Below are positions 1 to 9,498 of a DNA stretch of 64,000 nt, in pieces. Origin of the DNA: HXMU1420-13 sp965601825. GTDB taxonomy: Bacteria > Bacteroidota > Rhodothermia > Balneolales > Balneolaceae. The notes beneath the pieces were generated by a model, which worked only from the letters and a program-made list of their open reading frames with translations, was not told the DNA's origin and did not search any database. A program made the translations under genes and the position numbers. Within the stretch, counting starts at the first letter, position 1, and the number at the start of each line of letters is the position of its first letter. Location of the stretch: the NCBI GenBank assembly GCA_965601825.1, contig OZ271839.1:1-64000 (forward strand). Direction: 5' to 3'.

Positions 1-1230
1 CTTGGCATGGTTGATATCCTGCCTGGTGACGTTGAGAAATGGAGAGCTTTAGAAGCTATTATTCATGAAGAGGCTGCGAATTTCAATTTTGAAGAAATTC
101 GAACTCCAATCATGGAACAAACAGAGCTTATAAAAAGAGGTATTGGTCAATTAACTGATATTGTTACCAAAGAGATTTTTGCCTTTACAAAGGGAGACAG
201 CAATTATGTGCTACGCCCTGAATTAACTGCACCGGTAGTTCGGGCTTTTGTTCAGCATCATTTGGCACAACGTGGTGGAGCTCAAAAGCTTTATTATATC
301 GGTCCCATGTTCCGTGCTGAACGTCCACAAAAAGGACGTCAGCGACAGTTTCATCAATTTGGTTTAGAAATACTTGGTACGGATGATCCCATTGCTGATG
401 TAGAATGTATCACATTTATGATGCGAATTTATGAACGTATTGGTATTAAAAATTTCACTTTGAAACTGAACTCTGTAGGCGATCCGGAAAGTCGTGATGC
501 TTATAAAAATGTACTTCGCGAATATCTTCGTCCAAATCTGGATAAGCTAAGCGAACTATCTAAGACCCGTTTTGAGAAAAACCCAATGCGAATTTTGGAT
601 TCAAAAGAACCTGAAGATCAGAACTTTATTAAAAATGCGCCGGTTATAAGTGATCACTTAAATGAGGAATCAACAGAACACTTCAAGTCAGTGTGTAAAT
701 ATTTAGACATGCGTGGAATTGAATATGAAATTGATCCTCTTCTTGTGCGGGGTATGGATTATTATACTCGCACTGCTTTTGAGTTAACTAGTCCTGATCT
801 CGGATCCCAAGACGCACTTGCAGGTGGCGGTCGCTATGATTTATTAGTGGAAGAAATTGGAGGTCAACCAACTCCGGCTGTCGGTTTTGCAGCAGGAATG
901 GAGCGATTATTGATTGCCTGCGAGGAATTAGGCATTGAATTGACCAACGAGAAATCAATTGATGTTTTTTGTGTCTGCCTAGGTAATAATGCCAGAAATT
1001 GGGTAATTGAACATCTTTCAGAATTCAGAAATCGCGGGATTTCAGCTACAATGGATTACAAAGGGCGATCAATGAAAGCACAAATGAAAGAAGCTAATCG
1101 CCAGAATGCTCGTTTTGCACTGATTATTGGAGATAACGAACTTGAGTCAGGCAAATTTGTTTTCCGTGATATGAATCAAAGCAACGAAGAGCATCTCAAT
1201 TTAGAAGAGATACTAAATCGATTTTCTTAA
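1..1230 (+). CDS. hisS: Histidyl-tRNA synthetase, 5' end outside the window
   Basis: Class II aminoacyl-tRNA synthetase that charges tRNA-His with histidine in the cytoplasm. The frame is open to the first base of the window. The residues LG-MVDILPGD align with the usual RGTKDILPGD near the N-terminus, so the ATG at 7 is internal and only about 10-15 residues are missing. Counting from that ATG: class II motif 2 (FRAERPQKGRQRQFHQFG) at 102-119, the histidine-specific motif LVRGMDYYTRTAFE at 246-259, GGGRYD at 273-278, and motif 3 (AVGFAAGMERLL) at 291-302. The anticodon-binding domain follows to the C-terminus. The stop codon directly abuts the stop of the convergent APC transporter gene with no spacer. 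The family assignment is secure. Confidence 0.97.
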   Translation, partial: LGMVDILPGDVEKWRALEAIIHEEAANFNFEEIRTPIMEQTELIKRGIGQLTDIVTKEIFAFTKGDSNYVLRPELTAPVVRAFVQHHLAQRGGAQKLYYIGPMFRAERPQKGRQRQFHQFGLEILGTDDPIADVECITFMMRIYERIGIKNFTLKLNSVGDPESRDAYKNVLREYLRPNLDKLSELSKTRFEKNPMRILDSKEPEDQNFIKNAPVISDHLNEESTEHFKSVCKYLDMRGIEYEIDPLLVRGMDYYTRTAFELTSPDLGSQDALAGGGRYDLLVEEIGGQPTPAVGFAAGMERLLIACEELGIELTNEKSIDVFCVCLGNNARNWVIEHLSEFRNRGISATMDYKGRSMKAQMKEANRQNARFALIIGDNELESGKFVFRDMNQSNEEHLNLEEILNRFS

Positions 1231-3321
1231 TTACTCATATTCAAGTTGAGATTTTAACTCGGCGATATCTTTTGGATAGCCTAGAATAGATAGAATATCA
1301 CGAGATTCGAGTAGTGTCTTTCCTTTTGGTATGATGATCTCACCATCTCGTTCAATAATAGTTACGAGACACTCGCCCGGTAAATCCAGATCCATAATCC
1401 TTTTTCCAATCCATTCTTCGGCTTTAGTGTGCTCAATTAAACGAATATTAAAGAAGCGTTCATCAGTAAGAAGAACTTGCTTCATCGCTTTCTCAATTGT
1501 TGCACTTTTCCATCGCTCCAGGAATCCATCAGCTTCAATTAACTCAGCTAAATGACCAATAATCCTCATATGAAGTAGAGGCTTATCTTTTGGTGTAGCC
1601 AAGAAGATTATCGCATATGCTTTTTTATCCTCTTTATTGATGGAAAAATTGATTCCATCTGCTGAGTGAATCGCTAACATCTCAGGTATTTTAACTTCCT
1701 CTAACTGCACATACTTGAAGAAAATCCCGTCCTTCATCTCTATGAAATTATCACCTAAATCCGATATTTGTTCTTTCAGAAAACTGCGATCTAATTTCAA
1801 ACGCTGATTTAGTGTGATGGTCGCTTTCATTAATAAACGATCCAGATTCGTATAATCTTCCTCAACATGAAGCACAATGGATCTAGCAATTACTTGCTCA
1901 TAGGTTAGCGAAGTATCAACATTTTTTTCATTGATGATCGTCATTAACTCATGTTCGAGAGCTTCATATCGTTGCTGACCTAATCGACTATACACATGAA
2001 AGATCGCTCCCTGACGTTTTACTTTTCCATGAGCGTAATAGAAGTACCAAACGATACATAAAACAGTAATTGTGCCTGTAAAACCAACTGCTAGTAATCC
2101 CATTTCAGCAACTAGCCAAATCGAGATAATCATTCCGGCAATTTGAACCCATGGATAAAATGGAGATTTATAACCAGGTTTATAAGCTTCAATTCTACTT
2201 TCTCTCATCACTATTACAGAGAGATTCACAAGTAAAAACAGTAGTAGTTGAAAGGCACTTGCCAGTTTTGCTACGGCTTCTACATTAAAAAGAATGAGAA
2301 TTAACGCCATTGCAATAGTAGTCATCACTACTGAAATATGAGGAGTACCAAATCGTCCTATAGTTTGAAAAATCGGACTCACTAGTCCATCCCTACTCAT
2401 CGCTAGCGGGTAACGGGATGAAGACATAATTCCTGCATTCCCAGTTGAAGCGAACGCTGCAATTGCAGCCACTACAACTAATATCACACCTAAATTAAAC
2501 GGTAAGAATCCTAGAAATTTCTCTCCAACATCAGCAACCGGTGTTAAGCTTGAGTAGAAATCATTTGGAGCAAGAACTTTCGTCATGATATATACTCCAA
2601 ATACATACACTGCAGTTGTAGTTACCAGCGAAAGAATCATACTCAATGGAATTGCTCTATCCGGATTCTGAACTTCTTCGGCTACACTCGTTACTTTAGT
2701 TAAACCAGCATAGGAAACAAATACAAGACCAATTGTTGATATGAATCCATTAATCCCATTATTAAAAAAACTGTATTCCCCTCCTAGAATAACATCAGGT
2801 GAAGAGTATACATGAACTAAGCCCGCTATGATAAAGAAGGTCATAATTCCAACTAGTGCGGCAACTAAAACCCTTTGTAGTACGGCAGTTTCTTTGGCTC
2901 CGAATATGTTGAGCAATCCAAATGCAAAAGTAAGAACCAAAGCCAGCGGAATAATTGGAACATTCACATAAAATGATAAATAAGCTCCCAAACCAATCAA
3001 AGCAAAAGCACTTTTGAAAACCAAAGCAACCCATGACCCGAGTCCACCAATTGTACCAACCATCGGCCCAAGTGCTCGATCTAAGAAATAAAAGGTACCT
3101 CCTGCTTTAGGCATAGCAGTACTCAATTCTGCAACACTAAACATTGAAGGAAGAATCAAAAAGCCCGCAGCCAGATACGCTAAATATACAGAGCTTCCCG
3201 TTTCCATTGCTGCTAAACCAGGCAACAAGAAGAAACCTGAACTGAACATTGCACCCGTACTTACTGCGTAAACATCGAATAGCGTAAGCTTTTTAGATAA
3301 TTTTTTCTTAGGGTTGGCCAT
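1231..3321 (-). CDS. APC-family transporter with EIIA-like and RCK_C C-terminal domains
   Basis: Inner-membrane secondary transporter of the amino acid-polyamine-organocation superfamily; the substrate is unknown. The first 430 or so of 696 residues form about 12 hydrophobic segments, with the APC-like start TLFDVYAVSTGAMFSSGFFLLPG. After a linker, residues of about 480-620 resemble a PTS EIIA(Ntr)/fructose IIA fold (IIFLATPKDKPLLHMRIIGHLAELI). The phosphorylated His of the usual IAIPHG motif is replaced in GIFFKYVQL, so phosphotransfer is unlikely. The last 70 or so residues look like an RCK_C (TrkA-C) ligand-binding domain (EEWIGKRIMDLDLPGECLV, then IIIPKGKTLLESRDILSILG). I infer that the C-terminal part is an allosteric sensor. 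The ATG at 3321 is used; no clear Shine-Dalgarno is seen. Confidence 0.88.
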   Translation of the reverse strand: MANPKKKLSKKLTLFDVYAVSTGAMFSSGFFLLPGLAAMETGSSVYLAYLAAGFLILPSMFSVAELSTAMPKAGGTFYFLDRALGPMVGTIGGLGSWVALVFKSAFALIGLGAYLSFYVNVPIIPLALVLTFAFGLLNIFGAKETAVLQRVLVAALVGIMTFFIIAGLVHVYSSPDVILGGEYSFFNNGINGFISTIGLVFVSYAGLTKVTSVAEEVQNPDRAIPLSMILSLVTTTAVYVFGVYIMTKVLAPNDFYSSLTPVADVGEKFLGFLPFNLGVILVVVAAIAAFASTGNAGIMSSSRYPLAMSRDGLVSPIFQTIGRFGTPHISVVMTTIAMALILILFNVEAVAKLASAFQLLLFLLVNLSVIVMRESRIEAYKPGYKSPFYPWVQIAGMIISIWLVAEMGLLAVGFTGTITVLCIVWYFYYAHGKVKRQGAIFHVYSRLGQQRYEALEHELMTIINEKNVDTSLTYEQVIARSIVLHVEEDYTNLDRLLMKATITLNQRLKLDRSFLKEQISDLGDNFIEMKDGIFFKYVQLEEVKIPEMLAIHSADGINFSINKEDKKAYAIIFLATPKDKPLLHMRIIGHLAELIEADGFLERWKSATIEKAMKQVLLTDERFFNIRLIEHTKAEEWIGKRIMDLDLPGECLVTIIERDGEIIIPKGKTLLESRDILSILGYPKDIAELKSQLEYE

Positions 3322-3456
3322 AAATTACAGTTTTATTTACCCGCTCTGATTCTTGAGAATAATAGCTTTTTTCAAAATCTAGTTCCCAATAAAGTTTCAA
3401 AAGAAAAATATGTTACTTTGCCCAGTAGATAATAATTAGTTCTTACGGGTACAAAA

Positions 3457-5289
3457 TTGAATGAAGAAATTTTACTAGGATTAGCTAGTGTGGTTGCTCT
3501 GGGAATTACCGCGCAATGGTTAGCATGGCGTACAAAGCTGCCTGCAATCCTGGTATTGTTAATTTTCGGAATTGTTGCGGGACCAGTTACTGGTGTTATT
3601 GATCCTGATCATTTAATGGGTGGATTACTTCAGCCTTTTGTATCCATTTCCGTTGCCATTATACTATTTGAAGGCGGGCTAAGCCTTAGCATGACTGAAT
3701 TCCGAAAAATTGGTGGTGTAGTCATTAAGTTGATTACCGTTGGCATTCTAATAACCTGGGCATTAGCAGCTATATCAGCATATTATTTTCTCGATTTAGG
3801 AATTGAAATTGCAGTATTGTTTGGTGCCATTCTAATTGTAACCGGACCAACGGTAATTATTCCGTTGTTAAGGCAAGTTCATCCAACCGAAAAAGCCGGA
3901 TCTGTGATTAAGTGGGAGGGAATCGTCAACGATCCAATTGGTGCAATGATGGCCGTTCTCGTTTTCGAAATTATTGTAGCCGGCGGGTTTGAAAATATAT
4001 CCGGTCGGGCAGGTTTAGTAATTGTTACAACTATTATTGATGGTACTTTTTTTGGAGCCCTTGGTGCAGGTATCATTTATTTAATGCTCAAAAAACATTG
4101 GATTCCTGATTTCCTTCAAAACCCAATCACTTTTGCTACAGTAATTGGAATATTTACACTTTCAAATCTCCTTCAGCATGAATCAGGATTACTTGCTGTA
4201 ACTGTAATGGGCTTGTTACTCGCTAATCAGAAAACTGTTCGCATAAAACATATTCTTGAATTCAAAGAAAATCTTCAGGTTCTGCTTATTTCAACATTGT
4301 TTATTCTATTAGCCTCACGCCTAAAAATTGATGACCTCGCATATTTCAATTTGAATAGTGCTTTATTCCTGGCAGCTCTCTTTTTTGTGGTACGTCCGGC
4401 ATCCATTTATTTGTCCACTTTGAAATCGAACCTAAACCTTCGGGAAAGAACATTTATAGCATGGATGGCTCCTCGCGGTATTGTAGCAGCAGCTATTTCG
4501 GCGATTTTTGCACTTCGGCTTGAACAAGAAGGCTATGCCGAAGCGGGTCAATTAGTCCCATATACTTTCATTGTGATCATAGCTACGGTTACTATTTATG
4601 GTTTAACTGCTAAACCAGTTGCCAGATTACTCGGGGTCGCTAAACCTGAACCACATGGAGTGATTTTCCTTGGTGCTCACGATTGGGGGAGAATGCTTGC
4701 TTTAAAACTTCAGGATTTGGGTTTCAAAGTTATAGTCGCAGATTCTAACTGGGATAACATTTCAGTAGCTCGAAAAGCGGGCTTAGCAACTTATTATGGC
4801 AATATTCTCTCTGAATATGCTATGGATGAGATTGATCTTGATGGTATTGGAATTTTAATGGCTATGATTCCGAACGATGAAGTAAACGCATTAGCCTGTC
4901 TCCGTTTTTCAGAGGAATTTGGAACCTCCGCCGTCTTTCAACTTGCTCAATCTGCGGCTTCAAATCGTCGTCAAAACGATACCAGTGAATATATTGGCGG
5001 CAGAACATTATTTTCCAATAATCTGAATTATGCTAAGATTCACGATTTTATGAAGAAAGATGTTGTTGTATCAGTGACAGAATTAAGCAATGAATTTTCA
5101 TTTCGTGACTATCAAAATCGATATTTCGATAATTCTATTCCTATCTTTGCCATGCAAGGTGAAATTGTAATGCCCTTTTCCCTTGACAATCCTCCAAATC
5201 CGCAAGCGGGTGATTCAATTATCGCTTTGACTATTGCGAATGAAGAGGAACTCACTCCAAAATCTACTGTCGAAGAACAAAGCTCCTAG
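3457..5289 (+). CDS. Sodium/proton antiporter (CPA family) with a C-terminal NAD-binding (TrkA-N-like) domain
   Basis: Monovalent cation:proton antiporter of the inner membrane. Residues 1-400 hold 12 or so membrane segments. CPA-type landmarks are visible: ILFEGGLSLSMTEFRK in the early helices and TGPTVIIPLLRQ followed by EGIVNDPIGA, where the ND pair is the expected ion-binding position. Residues of about 405-540 form a Rossmann-like domain (GVIFLGAHDWGRMLALKL, then VIVADSNWDN), resembling the TrkA-N domains of regulated K+/H+ or Na+/H+ exchangers; the glycine motif is atypical. The start is a TTG at 3457, because an in-frame stop lies at 3433 and the next in-frame ATG is more than 50 residues in. 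lysA follows after 5 bp, so the two are probably cotranscribed. The transported ion is not determined. Confidence 0.9.
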   Translation: MNEEILLGLASVVALGITAQWLAWRTKLPAILVLLIFGIVAGPVTGVIDPDHLMGGLLQPFVSISVAIILFEGGLSLSMTEFRKIGGVVIKLITVGILITWALAAISAYYFLDLGIEIAVLFGAILIVTGPTVIIPLLRQVHPTEKAGSVIKWEGIVNDPIGAMMAVLVFEIIVAGGFENISGRAGLVIVTTIIDGTFFGALGAGIIYLMLKKHWIPDFLQNPITFATVIGIFTLSNLLQHESGLLAVTVMGLLLANQKTVRIKHILEFKENLQVLLISTLFILLASRLKIDDLAYFNLNSALFLAALFFVVRPASIYLSTLKSNLNLRERTFIAWMAPRGIVAAAISAIFALRLEQEGYAEAGQLVPYTFIVIIATVTIYGLTAKPVARLLGVAKPEPHGVIFLGAHDWGRMLALKLQDLGFKVIVADSNWDNISVARKAGLATYYGNILSEYAMDEIDLDGIGILMAMIPNDEVNALACLRFSEEFGTSAVFQLAQSAASNRRQNDTSEYIGGRTLFSNNLNYAKIHDFMKKDVVVSVTELSNEFSFRDYQNRYFDNSIPIFAMQGEIVMPFSLDNPPNPQAGDSIIALTIANEEELTPKSTVEEQSS

Positions 5290-5294
5290 TATCC

Positions 5295-6449
5295 ATGTTT
5301 CCAAATCAAGTGGTGGATGCCCTAAATGGGCATAAAACCCCCTTTTATTATTACGATGTTGAATTGCTACGTCAAACTCTGAGTCAGGTCAAAAAATATG
5401 GTATTGATCGAGGTTATCGAGTGCATTTTGCATTGAAGGCAAATCATCAGCCTAAAATATTACAGATAGTCAGAGAATATGGACTCGATGCTGATTGTGT
5501 AAGTGGTGGCGAAATTATTCGTGCTTTAGATACCGGCTTTTTGCCAAATCAAATTGCATTTGCAGGAGTCGGAAAAAGTGATGATGAAATCAATCTCGCT
5601 CTCAGTCATGGAATTTTCTGTTTTAATTGTGAATCAGCACAAGAACTTGAAGTAATTAATGATTTAGCGAAAAAAGCGGGTAAGACAGCCCGAGTTGCGC
5701 TTCGATTGAATCCTAATGTTAATGCAGAAACACATCATTATATCACAACGGGATTAAGTGAAAACAAATTTGGGATTATTGAAGACGATCTTGATCTGGT
5801 TTTAGAAAAGATTCCTGCTTTGAATAACATTCAGCTAATTGGGATTCATTTTCATATCGGTTCACAAATAGTAAAGTTCGAACCATTTGAACAGCTTTGT
5901 AATAAAGCTAATGAGCTCAATGATTACATCGAAAGCAAAGGTTTTAATCTGGAAATAATCAATGTTGGTGGTGGATTTGGTATTAATTATGATCACCCAA
6001 ACAATGATTCAATCCCTGACTTCAAGCACTTTTTTGATACATTCTCAAAGAACATCAAACTGAAAGATCACCAAACGCTTCACTTTGAATTAGGTCGATC
6101 AATAGTTGGCCAATGTGGTAGTTTGATATCAAGAGTACTTTATACAAAATCAGGGCGTATAAAAAATTTCGCCATTATTGATGCTGGCATGACAGAACTT
6201 CTTCGTCCGGCTTTATATCAGGCTATCCACAATATTGATTCATTGACCTCAAAAAGAACAGGTAAAAAGTATGATGTTGTTGGTCCGATTTGTGAAAGCT
6301 CTGATACTTTCAGAAAAGACATTGAACTACCGGAACTCACTCGCGGCGATCTGATTGCTATTCGAAGTTGTGGCGCCTATGGGGAAGTGATGCAGAATGA
6401 ATATAATCTACGTCCACATGTTCGATCTTTATATTCTGATGAAATCTGA
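5295..6449 (+). CDS. lysA: Diaminopimelate decarboxylase
   Basis: PLP-dependent decarboxylase that converts meso-diaminopimelate to L-lysine, the last step of lysine synthesis. This is a fold type III (alanine racemase-like) enzyme of 384 residues. The PLP lysine lies in HFALKANHQP at about residue 49. Other landmarks are HFHIGSQ, the phosphate-binding GGGFGINY, ELGRSIVGQCG, and the dimer-interface motif PICESSDTF with the late tyrosine motif GAYGEVM. Length is slightly below the typical 400-420 residues but all active-site motifs are present. It sits 5 bp after the antiporter gene and ends 2 bp before the stop of the convergent aminotransferase. An ornithine decarboxylase-like activity is less likely because CESSD and GAYG match the diaminopimelate group. 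Confidence 0.94.
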   Translation: MFPNQVVDALNGHKTPFYYYDVELLRQTLSQVKKYGIDRGYRVHFALKANHQPKILQIVREYGLDADCVSGGEIIRALDTGFLPNQIAFAGVGKSDDEINLALSHGIFCFNCESAQELEVINDLAKKAGKTARVALRLNPNVNAETHHYITTGLSENKFGIIEDDLDLVLEKIPALNNIQLIGIHFHIGSQIVKFEPFEQLCNKANELNDYIESKGFNLEIINVGGGFGINYDHPNNDSIPDFKHFFDTFSKNIKLKDHQTLHFELGRSIVGQCGSLISRVLYTKSGRIKNFAIIDAGMTELLRPALYQAIHNIDSLTSKRTGKKYDVVGPICESSDTFRKDIELPELTRGDLIAIRSCGAYGEVMQNEYNLRPHVRSLYSDEI

Positions 6450-6451
6450 GA

Positions 6452-7963
6452 CTAACTCAGAGCGCCGAACCATTCATTTACTCTTTGTTGATTGGCAGTA
6501 AATTCAATCTTATTGAATTCAAATTCATTTGTTGCTGAATTGTAAGTGTAATCCTCCGACCAATCCTCTTTATTTTTCATGATTTCTTTTAAAGCATGAA
6601 TCATATACTCGATTTCTGAATCTAGCATAGTTGGATGAATTGATGCACGAACCCAACCAGGTCGAACACTTAAATCACCACTCATAACTAGTTTTTCTAA
6701 TTCCTGAGATCTGGCTCTGTTTACATCCAACAAATAATGACCATAGGTTCCTGCACAAGCACATCCGCCTCGCATTTGGATTCCAAATCGGTCATTGAGA
6801 ATCTTAACAACCAGATTAAAATGAATACCATGAGTTAAAAAAGAAATGGCGCCTAATCGCTGCCTATGTTCAGCGGCTAGAACGGTAACCCCATCAATGT
6901 TTACTAAGCCTTCCATAAATCTATCCACGAGCTCATGTTCTCTTTTTCGGATATTTTCAGCGCCCATTTCTTCTTTCAATTTAAAAGCCATTGCTGATCG
7001 GATTCCCTGGATGAAAGGTGGTGTTCCTCCATCTTCTCGATCTTCAATATTTGGGATGTATCTGTGCTCATACCATGGAGAAGTATAAAGTACTGTTCCA
7101 CCACCGGGAATATCTGGTGCTCGATTGTGATACAATCTCGAATTAAAAATAGCAATTCCCGGACTTCCTGGTCCGCCCAGAAATTTATGTGGAGAAAGGA
7201 AAATGGCATCCAAATGTGCCCCTTCTTCTTTAGGATGCATATCAATTTCGACATATGGTCCTGAACAGGCAAAATCCACGAAGCAAACACCGTTATGTGC
7301 ATGGACTCGTTTGGCAATTTCAGAATAAGGGGTTTCCAATCCCGTGACATTGGAACAAGCAGTTACCGAAGCAATTTTGAATTTACGATTCGTGTATTTC
7401 TTTAGTAGTTCATCGAAATGATCAAGATCAACTAAACCGTCTTCCTTTGCCTGAATTATTTCAAGATCAACAATAGTCTCTAACCACGAAGTGTGATTAG
7501 AATGATGTTCCATATGAGTAATAAATACAATCGGTCTGTTTTCCTCTGAACATTCTATCAATCGGTTTGATCTATTATTCTCGCTTAGTTCAGGAGCGTA
7601 ATCAGTAACTCTATCCGGGATTTTCAACCCTAGAATTCGCTGCAGTTTTGTGATCGCCGCTGTCATACCGGATCCACAAAAAACTAAATAATCATCAGCA
7701 GCAGCATTAACCTGCTCTTTGATGTAATCTTTCGCCCGATGATAGGCTTTAGTCATTGCAGTGCCCGTCACTGTTGTTTCAGTGTGAGTATTACCAACAA
7801 AAGGTAGAATCTCATAATGTATTCGATCCTCTATCGGGCCATACATACGTCCGCTTGCAATCCAATCAGCATATAGAATTTTTTGCTCACCGTAAGGAGT
7901 TTCGAAAGTTTGATCTACTCCAATAATGTTCTCCCGAAATTTCGAAAAATATGCTTCGTTCAT
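6452..7963 (-). CDS. Class V aminotransferase-fold PLP enzyme (cysteine desulfurase-like)
   Basis: PLP-dependent fold type I enzyme related to cysteine desulfurases and selenocysteine lyases. The PLP lysine is in SPHKFLGGPGSPG. Other landmarks are FCGSGMTAAITK for cofactor phosphate, THMEHHSNHTSW (the HHSN stretch typical of the group), ACSNVTG, and GGCACAGTYGHYLL, whose cysteines occupy the place of the catalytic Cys loop. At about 503 residues it is longer than housekeeping IscS/SufS (about 400), and no IscU/SufE neighbour is present, so a role in Fe-S assembly is not supported; the substrate is unknown. I chose the ATG at 7963 (MNEAYFSKF) rather than a TTG 9 bp upstream. The gene is convergent with lysA and divergent from lysC. 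Confidence 0.85.
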   Translation of the reverse strand: MNEAYFSKFRENIIGVDQTFETPYGEQKILYADWIASGRMYGPIEDRIHYEILPFVGNTHTETTVTGTAMTKAYHRAKDYIKEQVNAAADDYLVFCGSGMTAAITKLQRILGLKIPDRVTDYAPELSENNRSNRLIECSEENRPIVFITHMEHHSNHTSWLETIVDLEIIQAKEDGLVDLDHFDELLKKYTNRKFKIASVTACSNVTGLETPYSEIAKRVHAHNGVCFVDFACSGPYVEIDMHPKEEGAHLDAIFLSPHKFLGGPGSPGIAIFNSRLYHNRAPDIPGGGTVLYTSPWYEHRYIPNIEDREDGGTPPFIQGIRSAMAFKLKEEMGAENIRKREHELVDRFMEGLVNIDGVTVLAAEHRQRLGAISFLTHGIHFNLVVKILNDRFGIQMRGGCACAGTYGHYLLDVNRARSQELEKLVMSGDLSVRPGWVRASIHPTMLDSEIEYMIHALKEIMKNKEDWSEDYTYNSATNEFEFNKIEFTANQQRVNEWFGALS

Positions 7964-8133
7964 GCTTCTCAATTATTCCAATTCCAATGTACTAAATCTA
8001 AAATCGAAAATTCTATTCCACTCTCCTTCTTATCGAAACTGATTATTCAATTCAAGAGGAACTTTCTGAAAATCTTGCACTGAAATCACGATACAATGTC
8101 CGTATTTTAAACCCCGAAATATCATCTATTGGA

Positions 8134-9498
8134 ATGAATATAAGTGTGTTAAAATTTGGTGGAACTTCCATGAATGACCACCAGACCTGGAAACAGGTTT
8201 TAGATATTATATCAAACTATGAGTACCCGGTTGTAGTGGTTTCGGCAACCGCTCGAACTACTCGTCAGTTAATTGAAACAGCGAAACTGGCAGAAGCTGG
8301 TAGTATGAATGAAGCTGCCGGAATTCTAGAGGATATTAGAATCCGTCACAATGATTTGGTTTCAAAGTTTCTGAAAGAGAATCCCCATCAAAAGAGTACA
8401 CTTATTAAAGAAAGCTGTGAGAAAAAGGTGGACGAAAAAATCAGCCATCTTTCAAAACTCCTGGAATACACTAACAAGAAAGGAGTTTTAACTCCTCCCA
8501 TGCAGGATTCTATTGCGGCAATAGGAGAGCAAATCTCTTCTTATTTATTCGCTCAATGTGGATTAGCTACAGATCAATTAACCCAGCATATCGACGCCAA
8601 GAAAATCATTAAAACCAATGCAGAGTATGGTTCTGCAAATCCAAATCGAGCGTTAATCAATCAAAAAAGTGGTTCGCTTGAAACCATTCTCGAAAATGGA
8701 TTTACCCCGATAATAGGCGGATTTTATGGAGAAGCGCCAGACGGCACCACAACGACATTAGGATTTGAAGGATCAGATTATTCTGCAAGCTTAATTGGTG
8801 GGGCTTTAAATGCAAATGTTGTTGAAATATGGACAGATGTTAGTGGTGTTTATACGGGTGATCCAAGATTCATCCAAGATGCATCACCAATAGCAGAACT
8901 CACCTATTTTGATGCAACTGAGATGGCTTACTTTGGTGCAAAAGTGCTGCATCCATCAACGTTAAAACCGGCTCAAGAGCGCAATATTCCTGTTCTTGTT
9001 AAAAACATGTTCAGTCCGAAAGATGAAGGGACTAAAATCATTCGAGAATCAAACCATAAGAAGGATTTTCTTGCACTTTCCTTCAAAAAAAATATGTCAT
9101 TACTGACGGTAAGCGCCTACGAAACTCTGATGGGCTTCTCATTTCTCACCAAAGTTTTCAATGTTCTGGAAAAATATCGTTTACCTGTTGATGCAGTTAA
9201 TACGTCAGAAGCGTCTGTTACAATCGCATTATCAAATTCTGATAAATTGAAAGAACTCTCACAAGATCTGATAGAAGTTGGTTCTGTAGATTTAGAAAAT
9301 CACAAAGGATTGATTAGTGTGATTGGTTGTAATCTATCGACTATGGATGAGCTGGAGAACAAAGTTTTTAAAGCTCTGGGTGATCAAAATATTGATATGA
9401 TCACATATACAAAAGATAAACGAATCCTGAGTGTGGTAATAGATGATGACTCAACGATTGAAATGAGTCAGAAAATCCATACTTCACTCTTCTTCTGA
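8134..9498 (+). CDS. lysC: Aspartate kinase
   Basis: Phosphorylates L-aspartate, the entry step to lysine/diaminopimelate, threonine and methionine. The N-terminus carries the kinase signature KFGGTSM at residues 7-13. GFYGEAPDGTTTTLGFEGSDYSA is the region for substrate and ATP binding, and EIWTDVSGVYTGDPR is the classic aspartokinase motif. The last 150 or so residues (LLTVSAYETLMGFSFLTKVF onwards) form two ACT domains, where end-product amino acids normally bind. There is no homoserine dehydrogenase fusion. The monofunctional length of 454 residues matches the LysC (aspartokinase III) type. The 3' end overlaps the end of the convergent CNNM/CBS gene by 15 bp. Which amino acid inhibits it cannot be read from the sequence. 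Confidence 0.95.
   Translation: MNISVLKFGGTSMNDHQTWKQVLDIISNYEYPVVVVSATARTTRQLIETAKLAEAGSMNEAAGILEDIRIRHNDLVSKFLKENPHQKSTLIKESCEKKVDEKISHLSKLLEYTNKKGVLTPPMQDSIAAIGEQISSYLFAQCGLATDQLTQHIDAKKIIKTNAEYGSANPNRALINQKSGSLETILENGFTPIIGGFYGEAPDGTTTTLGFEGSDYSASLIGGALNANVVEIWTDVSGVYTGDPRFIQDASPIAELTYFDATEMAYFGAKVLHPSTLKPAQERNIPVLVKNMFSPKDEGTKIIRESNHKKDFLALSFKKNMSLLTVSAYETLMGFSFLTKVFNVLEKYRLPVDAVNTSEASVTIALSNSDKLKELSQDLIEVGSVDLENHKGLISVIGCNLSTMDELENKVFKALGDQNIDMITYTKDKRILSVVIDDDSTIEMSQKIHTSLFF

Noticed and set aside
7964..7972. TTG start adding three residues to the aminotransferase
   Set aside because: The ATG at 7963 is the better start with a purine-rich stretch ahead of it.
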